Source of the DNA: an uncultured Collinsella sp.
GTDB lineage: Bacteria; Actinomycetota; Coriobacteriia; Coriobacteriales; Coriobacteriaceae
Direction of reading: 5' to 3'
Assembly: GCA_958415665.1 (NCBI GenBank)
Contig: CATYZK010000040.1
Location: forward strand, 1-14,492
DNA: 14,492 nucleotides
Under the pieces are notes generated by a model. It was not told the origin of the DNA and made no database searches. It saw only the letters and a list, made by a program, of their open reading frames with translations. Position numbers and translations under genes: made by a program. This document shows, one piece after another, positions 1-6,867 of the stretch (position 1 is the first letter of the stretch; each line of letters starts with the position of its first letter).

Positions 1-1532
1 CCGCACTCGCGGCACATCAGGAACGGCGCAAAGCCACGGCGGTTATGCAGCAGCACGGCCTTCTCGCGGCGCTCGACAACACGCTCCAAGCCCTCCATCA
101 AGGGTTTTGAGAACATGGAGCGGCTGCCGTGAGAAAACTCACGGCGCAGGTCGGCGATGCGGACCGTGGGCAGCACGGCGTGTCCCGGGCGCTCGGGCAT
201 CTCAACGCGTGTCCAGGTGGCACCGTTGTACGCGCCGCGGCGGCAACGGTCGAGCGCCTCGGCTGAGGGCGTTGCCGATCCCAGCACGAGCGGGCAGCGA
301 TAGCGGCGCGCCATCTCGGCCGCCACCTCGCGTGCATGGTAGCGCGGGCTGGAGCCCTGCTTGTAGCTGGTCTCGTGCTCCTCGTCGATAATGATGAGGC
401 CCAGGTCGCTGAGCGGGCAAAAGAGCGCCGAACGCGCGCCGACAACCACGCGAGCCGCACCGCTGGCAACCATATCCCACTGGTCCAAGCGCTCGCCGGC
501 CGAAAGACGCGAATGGAAAACGGCGACCGTCTCGCCAAAGCGCGAGCGGAAGCGGCCGACGGTCTGGGCCGTCAGCGAAATCTCGGGCACGAGCACGCAT
601 GCAGAGCGGCCTGCCGCGAGCACGCGCTCGATAGCGGAGAGATAAACCTCGGTTTTGCCGGAGCCGGTGACACCATCGACCAGCACCACGTCACCATGGG
701 AGTCCAGGCGGGCGCGCTCAATCTGCGCGAGCGCCTGCTGCTGGCCGTTGGTAAGTGCCACCGGAGCCTTGCCGCCGGCAGAAGACAGCGTGGTCTGCTC
801 GCTGCAGCCGCGCCACGCACGACGCTCCTCAACCACCACGACGCCGCGCTTTTCGAGCGCCTTGATGGTAGCGGACATGCTGTTGTAAAGCAGGTTGAGG
901 TCGCGCGTCGTGACCGGACCGCACTGGAGCGCCTCGATAAGTTGGCGCTGGCGAACCGCCGTTTTGGGCGGCGTATAGCCGAAGCCCTCGGGCGTGAGCA
1001 TGACCCAACGATTTTGGATGGGTTTGACGGCGGGGCGCCCGACGGTCCACACGCCATCGTCGCCCTTGACCACGCGCGGGCTTCCGCCCGGGGGCAAGAA
1101 CAGGCGCAGACACTCAGAAAGCGTCGCAACGTACTCGCGGCTCATCCAGCGTGCGATGCGGGCAGCCTCGGCGGTAAAAAGCGGCTTGCTGAGGATGGCC
1201 TCGATGGGCTTGATGCGCGCGGGATCGAGGGCGTTGCTGCCTTGCAGGTCGCCCGGCTCAGGCGCGATGTCGACGATGTAGCCAGCCGCCGCACGGTTGC
1301 CAAAGTGAACTTGGACCGTGGAACCAACCTGAGCTTCATTGGCGAGTGACTGCGGAATGCCGTAGGCAAACGGCTCGGATAAAGCGCGCGTAGGGATATC
1401 GAGGACCACGCTCGCGTAGGCAGCGACGGGCTCGGGTGCGGGCTTGGTCTTGGCCAGCTCGGGCGTGCGAGCGGGCGCTACCGGAGTCTGCTCGGGTTCC
1501 GGCGAACCAAACAGCGAAAGTTGCTCGGCCAT
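1..1532 (-). CDS. priA: Primosomal protein N' (PriA replication restart helicase), 3' end cut off by window edge
   Basis: PriA is a 3'-5' superfamily 2 DNA helicase that recognises stalled forks and reloads the replisome in the cytoplasm. About 510 codons are present of a protein usually near 730 residues. The reading frame is open to the left edge. Residues 1-35 are a Pro/Ala-rich lead-in, followed by the 3'-DNA-binding domain (about 37-130, with a run like VQVHFGNRAAAGYIVD). The helicase core follows: Walker A GVTGSGKT at 287-294, DEEH box at 383-386, and LGSATPS further on. The visible part ends at residues 507-510 (CREC), the first cysteine pair of the zinc-binding insert. I chose the ATG at 1532 because a GGGAGG ribosome site lies about 10 nt upstream; an in-frame ATG at 1550 has no such site. 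The gene lies 88 nt downstream of gltX on the same strand, with a terminator between. Identification is firm from motifs; the C-terminal third is not visible. Confidence 0.95.
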   Translation of the reverse strand, partial: MAEQLSLFGSPEPEQTPVAPARTPELAKTKPAPEPVAAYASVVLDIPTRALSEPFAYGIPQSLANEAQVGSTVQVHFGNRAAAGYIVDIAPEPGDLQGSNALDPARIKPIEAILSKPLFTAEAARIARWMSREYVATLSECLRLFLPPGGSPRVVKGDDGVWTVGRPAVKPIQNRWVMLTPEGFGYTPPKTAVRQRQLIEALQCGPVTTRDLNLLYNSMSATIKALEKRGVVVVEERRAWRGCSEQTTLSSAGGKAPVALTNGQQQALAQIERARLDSHGDVVLVDGVTGSGKTEVYLSAIERVLAAGRSACVLVPEISLTAQTVGRFRSRFGETVAVFHSRLSAGERLDQWDMVASGAARVVVGARSALFCPLSDLGLIIIDEEHETSYKQGSSPRYHAREVAAEMARRYRCPLVLGSATPSAEALDRCRRGAYNGATWTRVEMPERPGHAVLPTVRIADLRREFSHGSRSMFSKPLMEGLERVVERREKAVLLHNRRGFAPFLMCREC

Positions 1533-1562
1533 GGTCCCTATGCCTCCCATCCCATACGTCTA

Positions 1563-1597
1563 CAGAAACAAGAGCCCCGCTCGGGTGAACGGGGCTC
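1563..1597 (-). terminator. Intrinsic terminator after gltX
   Basis: Read on the minus strand, an 8-bp GC-rich stem (GAGCCCCG paired with CGGGGCTC, 1572-1579 with 1590-1597) has a 10-nt loop and is followed by a T-rich run TTGTTTCTGT. It starts 24 nt after the gltX stop codon and lies before priA. It would therefore end or attenuate gltX transcription, leaving priA to read-through or to a weak promoter that I cannot see. Confidence 0.8.
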
Positions 1598-1620
1598 GGA
1601 TACATGCGTTTACGCAGCTG

Positions 1621-3096
1621 CTACAGCGCCATCGTGCGGGCGCGGTCGATGCGCGCCAGGCAGTCGTCGCGGCCGACGAGCGCCATGGTCTCGCCCAGCG
1701 GAGGGCTCACCATGTTGCCGCAGACGGCAACGCGCACGGCCTGGAACACCACGCGCTTCTTAAGGTCCATCTGCTCGGGCAGCGGTTCAAGCGCGGCGTC
1801 GATGGCCTCGGCAGTCCACTCGTCCACGCCCTCAAGCGCAGCCTTGGCGGCATCCAGAATGGCGCCCATGCCTTCCTTTGCCAGGCCCTTGTTAACGGAT
1901 TTCTCGTCATACTCGAGCGTCTCGGCCGTAGCAAAGATGGGAGCGGCGACGGTCACGGCGTCGGCCGGCATCTTGGTGCGCGGCTTGACGATGGCGGCAA
2001 GCGCATCAATCCAGTCCTCGCCGTACTCGACGTTGCCCTCGATGAGACCCGCCTCGTGCAGCTCGGGGACCATGATCTCATCGGCAAACTGAGCATCGGA
2101 CATGCCGTTGATGTACTCGGCATTGACCCAATCGAGCTTCTTGGGGTCAAAGGTCGCCGGGTTCTTGGAGATGCGGTCGAGCGAGAACTTGCTGGCCAGG
2201 ACATCGCGCGGAATGATCGTGGTCTCGCCGTCGAGCGACCAGCCGAGCAGCGCCAGGTAGTTGACGAAGGCGTCGGACAGGTAGCCGGCGTCGCGGTACT
2301 CCTCCACCGAAGTGGCGCCGTGGCGCTTGGAGAGCTTTTTGCCATCGGCCCCCAGGATCATGGAGATGTGGGCGAACGTGGGCACGGGCGCGCCGAGGGC
2401 CTCGTAGACCATGACCTGACGCGGGGTGTTGGACAGGTGGTCGTCGCCGCGGATGACATGGGTGATCTTCATCATGGCGTCGTCGACGACGGTCGCGAAG
2501 TTGTACGTGGGCGTGCCATCGGAGCGGAAGATGACGAAGTCATCGAGCTCCTTGGCGTCGAAGGTCACCTCGCCGTGGACGGCATCGTGGATGACGACGT
2601 CGCCGCGGTCCTCGGGAACCTTGATGCGCAGGACGTAGGGCTCGCCGGCCTCGATGCGGCGGCGGGCCTCCTCGGGATCAAGATCGCGGCAGCGGCGCTG
2701 ATAGCCCTGAAAGGGGTCCTTGCGCTCCTGCGCGGCCTTGCGGTCGGCGTCGAGCTGCTCCTTGGTGCAGAAGCAGGGATAGGCCTTGCCTTCGTCCCAG
2801 AGCTTCTGGGCGGCCTGCTTATACAGGTCCAGGCGCTCGGTCTGTGCGTAGGGACCAAAGTCGCCACCCACCTCGGGACCCTCGTCCCAGTCCAGACCCA
2901 GCCAACGCATGGCGCGCAGGATGATCTGCGTGTTCTCGTCGGTGGAGCGGGTGGGGTCGGTGTCGTCAATGCGCAGAATGAACGTGCCGCCGTTTGCGCG
3001 GGCGAAAGCCCAGTTATAGATAGCGGTGCGGGCGCCGCCGATGTGCAGCTTGCCCGTCGGTGAGGGTGCAAAGCGGACGCGAACGTCTGATGCCAT
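1621..3096 (-). CDS. gltX: Glutamate--tRNA ligase
   Basis: This is a class I aminoacyl-tRNA synthetase that joins glutamate to tRNA-Glu using ATP in the cytoplasm. The protein has 491 residues, normal for bacterial GluRS. The N-terminal Rossmann fold carries the HIGH-type motif HIGG at 18-21 and RIDDTDPTRS at 42-51. The KMSKS-type loop reads KKLSKR at 253-258. Cysteines 108, 110 and 136 match three ligands of the zinc site found in many GluRS; the usual fourth position (two after the third Cys) is Asp138 here, so zinc binding is uncertain. The C-terminal half is the alpha-helical anticodon-binding region. The open frame extends further upstream, but the ATG at 3096 has a GAGGAG ribosome site directly before it and begins with the typical MASDVRVRFAPSPTGKLHIG block, so I used it. 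In lineages lacking GlnRS this enzyme also charges tRNA-Gln for later amidation; that cannot be decided here. Confidence 0.97.
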   Translation of the reverse strand: MASDVRVRFAPSPTGKLHIGGARTAIYNWAFARANGGTFILRIDDTDPTRSTDENTQIILRAMRWLGLDWDEGPEVGGDFGPYAQTERLDLYKQAAQKLWDEGKAYPCFCTKEQLDADRKAAQERKDPFQGYQRRCRDLDPEEARRRIEAGEPYVLRIKVPEDRGDVVIHDAVHGEVTFDAKELDDFVIFRSDGTPTYNFATVVDDAMMKITHVIRGDDHLSNTPRQVMVYEALGAPVPTFAHISMILGADGKKLSKRHGATSVEEYRDAGYLSDAFVNYLALLGWSLDGETTIIPRDVLASKFSLDRISKNPATFDPKKLDWVNAEYINGMSDAQFADEIMVPELHEAGLIEGNVEYGEDWIDALAAIVKPRTKMPADAVTVAAPIFATAETLEYDEKSVNKGLAKEGMGAILDAAKAALEGVDEWTAEAIDAALEPLPEQMDLKKRVVFQAVRVAVCGNMVSPPLGETMALVGRDDCLARIDRARTMAL

Positions 3097-3136
3097 GGAA
3101 ATCTCCTCGATTGCAGGATGGATGTCTAACCGCATC

Positions 3137-3167
3137 AGTATAAAGCAACAAAGCAACCTCCGCACAA
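3137..3167 (-). promoter_or_regulatory. Candidate promoter of gltX
   Basis: On the minus strand a good -10 hexamer TATACT (3137-3142) lies about 40 nt before the gltX start. The best -35 match, TTGTGC (3162-3167), is 19 nt away, which is long. The -10 is convincing and the -35 weak. The predicted start near 3130 gives a short leader of about 34 nt. Confidence 0.4.
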
Positions 3168-3179
3168 AGGGCACCGACC

Positions 3180-3271
3180 CACTTATTGGGGACAGACTTA
3201 AATGACAAGTCTTTGGGCAACCTGTCGGCACTTAGGTAAGGCCGGTCATTTAAGTCTGTCCCCAATGAGTG
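3180..3271. repeat. Palindromic repeat with 27-nt arms between gltX and metK
   Basis: The arms 3180-3206 and 3245-3271 are reverse complements at 26 of 27 positions. Each contains TTGGGGACAGACTTAAATGA or its complement. The spacer is 38 nt. Outside the arms, AAAGGG (3166-3171) and CCCTTT (3286-3291) are also inverted, so the element may span about 3166-3291. There is no ORF inside. The GGGGACAGA...TGTCCCC style resembles REP-like palindromes mobilised by IS200-type (Y1/RAYT) transposases; this comparison is from memory. No transposase is present in the window. Confidence 0.8.
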
Positions 3272-3297
3272 CCTCGGAAGAGTGTCCCTTTTGACTA

Positions 3298-3320
3298 GTC
3301 GTTTAAGAACGTCCCCAACG
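3298..3320 (+). repeat. Diverged third copy of the palindrome arm
   Basis: This 23-nt stretch matches the right arm of the neighbouring palindrome (3245-3267) at 18 of 23 positions, in the same orientation. Both start GTC[A/G]TTTAAG and end GTCCCCAA[T/C]G. It lies 26 nt beyond the palindrome and looks like the remnant of an older tandem unit. Confidence 0.55.
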
Positions 3321-3382
3321 ATTACCCAATGGCCATCAACTTGAGTCGAAATGTTGAACATTGGGCAAAACGTGCGGAAACG

Positions 3383-3411
3383 CTGTGAATATTCAGTAAA
3401 CACGCTAGTAT
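3383..3411 (+). promoter_or_regulatory. Weak candidate promoter of metK
   Basis: A -10-like TAGTAT (3406-3411) is preceded 17 nt upstream by CTGTGA (3383-3388), which matches only half of the -35 consensus. A start near 3418 would give a leader of about 60 nt holding the hairpin at 3430-3456. The region is AT-richer than its surroundings, which supports a promoter here, but the exact boxes are uncertain. Confidence 0.3.
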
Positions 3412-3429
3412 ATGCCCTTGCATAGAGAG

Positions 3430-3456
3430 CCCGGCGGAATGGTAACGGTCGCCGGG
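3430..3456 (+). promoter_or_regulatory. Hairpin in the metK leader
   Basis: A perfect 7-bp GC stem (CCCGGCG 3430-3436 with CGCCGGG 3450-3456) closes a 13-nt loop, GAATGGTAACGGT. ACACGTTTTTG follows, and then the metK ribosome site GAAAGGA (3468-3474). The hairpin plus T-run could act as an attenuator or as part of a small SAM-responsive leader. I do not see the conserved core of the SAM-I riboswitch. It could also be only a stable 5' end. Confidence 0.45.
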
Positions 3457-3478
3457 ACACGTTTTTGAAAGGACAATC

Positions 3479-4759
<1,281 letters not shown>

Positions 4760-4796
4760 TTAAGAACCATTAAGGTCGCAACAACACACACGCTTT

Positions 4797-4834
4797 CAAA
4801 AAGAAGTACCGCCCCCAGGCGGTACTTCTTTTTT
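4797..4834 (+). terminator. Strong intrinsic terminator of metK
   Basis: A perfect 13-bp stem (4801-4813 with 4818-4830) has the 4-nt loop CCCA. A-tract on the left (AAAA, 4797-4800) and TTTT on the right (4831-4834) extend the pairing to 17 bp. The T-run on the plus strand ends metK transcripts; the A-run means the same hairpin could also stop leftward transcription. Confidence 0.93.
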
Positions 4835-4895
4835 ATTAAACCGGTGGTGGTGATGTTTCGATATGTAACCGTACATCGTCTCCAGCTAATGAATT

Positions 4896-4926
4896 TTGCC
4901 ACCTGGCTGCGCCAACCATGTATCCT
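4896..4926 (+). promoter_or_regulatory. Weak candidate promoter for the serine ammonia-lyase gene
   Basis: TTGCCA (4896-4901) is a fair -35. The best -10 choices are TGTATC (4919-4924, 17-nt spacing) or TATCCT (4921-4926, 19-nt spacing), both poor. If correct, the RNA would begin almost exactly at the left arm of the large inverted repeat, so the whole repeat would be in the 5' leader. Confidence 0.3.
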
Positions 4927-4928
4927 AA

Positions 4929-5049
4929 GTTCCGAGGGCTTTGGTATTTGGTCGATCTCGAGTTCCGCACGAGCCGGAGAGCACTTAATGTGCTCTCCGT
5001 GCGAGCAGGACTGTCCGAGCAGGCGACCAAATACCAAAGCCCTCGGAAC
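4929..5049 (+). repeat. Large inverted repeat with 26-nt perfect arms, nested hairpin
   Basis: The arms 4929-4954 and 5024-5049 are exact reverse complements (left arm begins GTTCCGAGGGCTTTGG). Between them lies an inner hairpin: GGAGAGCAC paired with GTGCTCTCC around loop TTAAT (about 4975-4997). It is continued by CGCAC/GTGCG after a short one-sided bulge. The element fills about half of the 347-nt gap between metK and the serine ammonia-lyase gene. No ORF or known riboswitch core is recognised. It could be a structured mRNA leader or a MITE/REP-like insertion between promoter and gene. Confidence 0.8.
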
Positions 5050-5092
5050 GACGGGACAGAGTATGACCCGCACCTCGGGACGACGGGATAGA
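5041..5092 (+). repeat. Pair of direct repeats just before the ribosome site
   Basis: Two 20-nt units, 5041-5060 and 5073-5092, agree at 18 of 20 positions (common pattern CCTCGG[A/G]ACGACGGGA[C/T]AGA) and start 32 nt apart, three helical turns. The first overlaps the right arm of the large inverted repeat. The second ends 3 nt before the AAAGGAG ribosome site. This spacing would suit two sites for one regulator or a duplicated repeat end; neither can be shown from sequence. Confidence 0.6.
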
Positions 5093-5106
5093 TTAAAGGA
5101 GCAGCC

Positions 5107-6714
5107 ATGGCAGGCAAGCCGCAAACACTAGCTACGACCTCGGCATTCGAGATCTTGGGCCCCGTCATGGTCGGCCCCAGTTCATCGCACACCGCCGGCG
5201 CCCTGCGGTGCGCCCAAGTTGCCGCCAGCCTGCTGGAAGGCCGCATCACCAAGGTTACCTTTGGTCTGTGGAACTCCTTCGCCCACACCTACCGCGGCCA
5301 CGGCACCGACCGTGCGCTCGTCGCGGGCATTCTGGGCCTCGACACCGATGACGAGAACATCAAGCAGGCCTTCGATCTCGCACGCGAGCAGGGCCTCGAA
5401 TATCACTTTGACATTAAGGGCGACGACGCCTCCATCCACCCCAACACCGTGGACATCGACATGCAAGACATTACGGGCGCCACAGCACAGGTTCGCGGCG
5501 AGAGCCTAGGCGGCGGCAAGATGCGCATCAGCCGCATCAACGGCGTCGGCGTCGACATCTCGGGCATGTATTCCACGCTCTTCGTGGCGCACCAGGATGT
5601 TCCCGGCGTGCTCGCCGCGCTCACGAACCTGCTCGCCTACGCGCATGTGAACATCGCCTTCTGCCGTACCTACCGCACCGAGGTGGGCGGCCAGGCCTAC
5701 TCCGTGTTTGAAACCGATGGCACCCCCGACGACACCGTCGTCCCCATGCTGCGCAAGCTCGACAATATCGATTACGCCACCTTCATTGAGCTTCCCGGTT
5801 CGGCCTCATCGCTCTCCCCCGGCGTCTCAGCAAAGGAAATCTTCGACGACGGCGAGCAGCTGCTCGATGCGTGCGACGAACTGGGCCTCAACATCGGCGC
5901 CGTCATGGCCGTGCGCGAGGCACGCCTGACCGGCGAGCAGCATGCCGTCGCTGCCATGCGTCGCGTGCTCGATGTCATGAAAGACGAGACCACGGCTCCC
6001 ATCGCCAACCCACAGCGCTCGCTCGGTGGCCTCATTGGCGGCGAGGCAAAGCTCGTCGATGCCACCGGCCGCAACGAGCTTAGCTCCAGCTTAATGGGCG
6101 CCGTGCAGACCGACGCCGTGGCCCGCGCCATGGCCGTGCTCGAGCGCTCCGCCACCATGGGCGTCATCGTCGCCGCCCCAACCGCCGGCTCCGCAGGCGT
6201 CGTTCCCGGCTGCGTGCTGGCGCTCGCCGACCACCTGCAACTCGACGATGAGCAGGTAATGGATGCCCTCTATTGCGCCGCCGCCATCGGCCTCAACCTC
6301 ACCACGAGCGCCTGCGTCGCCGGCGCCGAGGGCGGCTGCCAGGCCGAGGTGGGAAGTGCTGCCGCCATGGCCGCCGCCGCGCTCGTGCAGATGCTCGGCG
6401 GAACGCCCGAGCAGGCACTCGACGCCAGCTCCATCGCGCTGAGCAATCTGCTGGGCCTCGTTTGCGACCCCGTGGGCGGCCTGGTCGAGGTGCCGTGCCA
6501 AAACCGCAACGCCATCGGCGTGGCAGCGGCGTTTAGCTCGGCCCAGCTCGCACTTGCCGGCATCAAGAGCCTGGTGCCGTTTGACCAGATGGCGCATGTG
6601 ATGCTCTCGGTAGGCCACGCGCTGCCGGCAACCCTGCGCGAGACGGCAAAGGGCGGCATCGCCCAGGCCCCCGCAGCGCTTTCGGCCTGCGCCAAGTGCG
6701 GCGTGTGCGGTTAG
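5107..6714 (+). CDS. L-serine ammonia-lyase, iron-sulphur-dependent, single-chain with ACT-like domain
   Basis: The enzyme deaminates L-serine to pyruvate and ammonia in the cytoplasm with an oxygen-sensitive [4Fe-4S] cluster. The 535 residues combine what are often two subunits. The beta region (about 12-150) has GPSSSHTAGA at 23-32. An ACT-like domain follows at about 155-225 (HQDVPGVLAALTNLLAYAHV). The alpha region runs from about 243 to 535. Cys411 (GGCQAEVG), Cys453 (VCDPVGG) and Cys464 (VPCQNRN) have the 42 and 11 residue spacings known for the cluster ligands of the Legionella single-chain enzyme. The extreme C-terminus is cysteine-rich (CAKCGVCG, Cys528, 531, 534); in characterised family members a C-terminal cysteine reaches the active site. 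The start has AAAGGAG upstream. The ACT-like domain suggests serine or another amino acid regulates it. The gene stands alone. Confidence 0.94.
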   Translation: MAGKPQTLATTSAFEILGPVMVGPSSSHTAGALRCAQVAASLLEGRITKVTFGLWNSFAHTYRGHGTDRALVAGILGLDTDDENIKQAFDLAREQGLEYHFDIKGDDASIHPNTVDIDMQDITGATAQVRGESLGGGKMRISRINGVGVDISGMYSTLFVAHQDVPGVLAALTNLLAYAHVNIAFCRTYRTEVGGQAYSVFETDGTPDDTVVPMLRKLDNIDYATFIELPGSASSLSPGVSAKEIFDDGEQLLDACDELGLNIGAVMAVREARLTGEQHAVAAMRRVLDVMKDETTAPIANPQRSLGGLIGGEAKLVDATGRNELSSSLMGAVQTDAVARAMAVLERSATMGVIVAAPTAGSAGVVPGCVLALADHLQLDDEQVMDALYCAAAIGLNLTTSACVAGAEGGCQAEVGSAAAMAAAALVQMLGGTPEQALDASSIALSNLLGLVCDPVGGLVEVPCQNRNAIGVAAAFSSAQLALAGIKSLVPFDQMAHVMLSVGHALPATLRETAKGGIAQAPAALSACAKCGVCG

Positions 6715-6737
6715 GCAAATCGCCTGACAAGCGAGCC

Positions 6738-6756
6738 GGTGGGACATTTGTCCCAG
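6738..6756 (+). terminator. Short palindrome after the serine ammonia-lyase gene, possible terminator
   Basis: TGGGACA-TT-TGTCCCA (6740-6755) is a perfect 7-bp palindrome lying 25 nt past the stop codon and followed by GCTCTTTTG. It could be a weak intrinsic terminator. The same ends, GGTGGGACA and TTTGTCCCAG, border the arm of the repeat at 12136-12171, so it may instead be a deleted member of that repeat family. Confidence 0.5.
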
Positions 6757-6804
6757 CTCTTTTGAATGCCACCGTTTCCATACCACAAACAACTAGGTAA
6801 TCGC

Positions 6805-6810
6805 TATAAT
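6805..6810 (+). promoter_or_regulatory. Candidate -10 box of the L,D-transpeptidase gene
   Basis: A perfect consensus hexamer TATAAT lies 57 nt before the transpeptidase start codon, in an AT-rich stretch of the 153-nt gap. No convincing -35 is seen at 16-18 nt upstream, so activity may rely on other contacts. Confidence 0.45.
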
Positions 6811-6867
6811 GCAAGCCCAGTAAAAACACGATGAGCCGCAAGGCGAAACTCGAAGGATATTGATACG

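Noticed and set aside
336..1349. Plus-strand open frame of 337 codons opposite priA
   Set aside because: The minus strand encodes PriA with Walker A, DEEH and zinc-site residues in order; the plus frame is a composition shadow rich in Arg, Ala and Gly.
1444..3063. Long plus-strand open frame (539 codons) opposite gltX
   Set aside because: It is the mirror of a well-identified GluRS gene; high GC with third-position bias leaves the opposite frame free of stops. The translated product has no family-like motifs and no ribosome site.
4929..5049. T-box or amino-acid riboswitch in front of the serine ammonia-lyase gene
   Set aside because: No T-box bulge consensus, specifier loop or terminator/antiterminator pair is visible; the perfect 26-nt arms do not fit. 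Kept only as an unassigned structured repeat.
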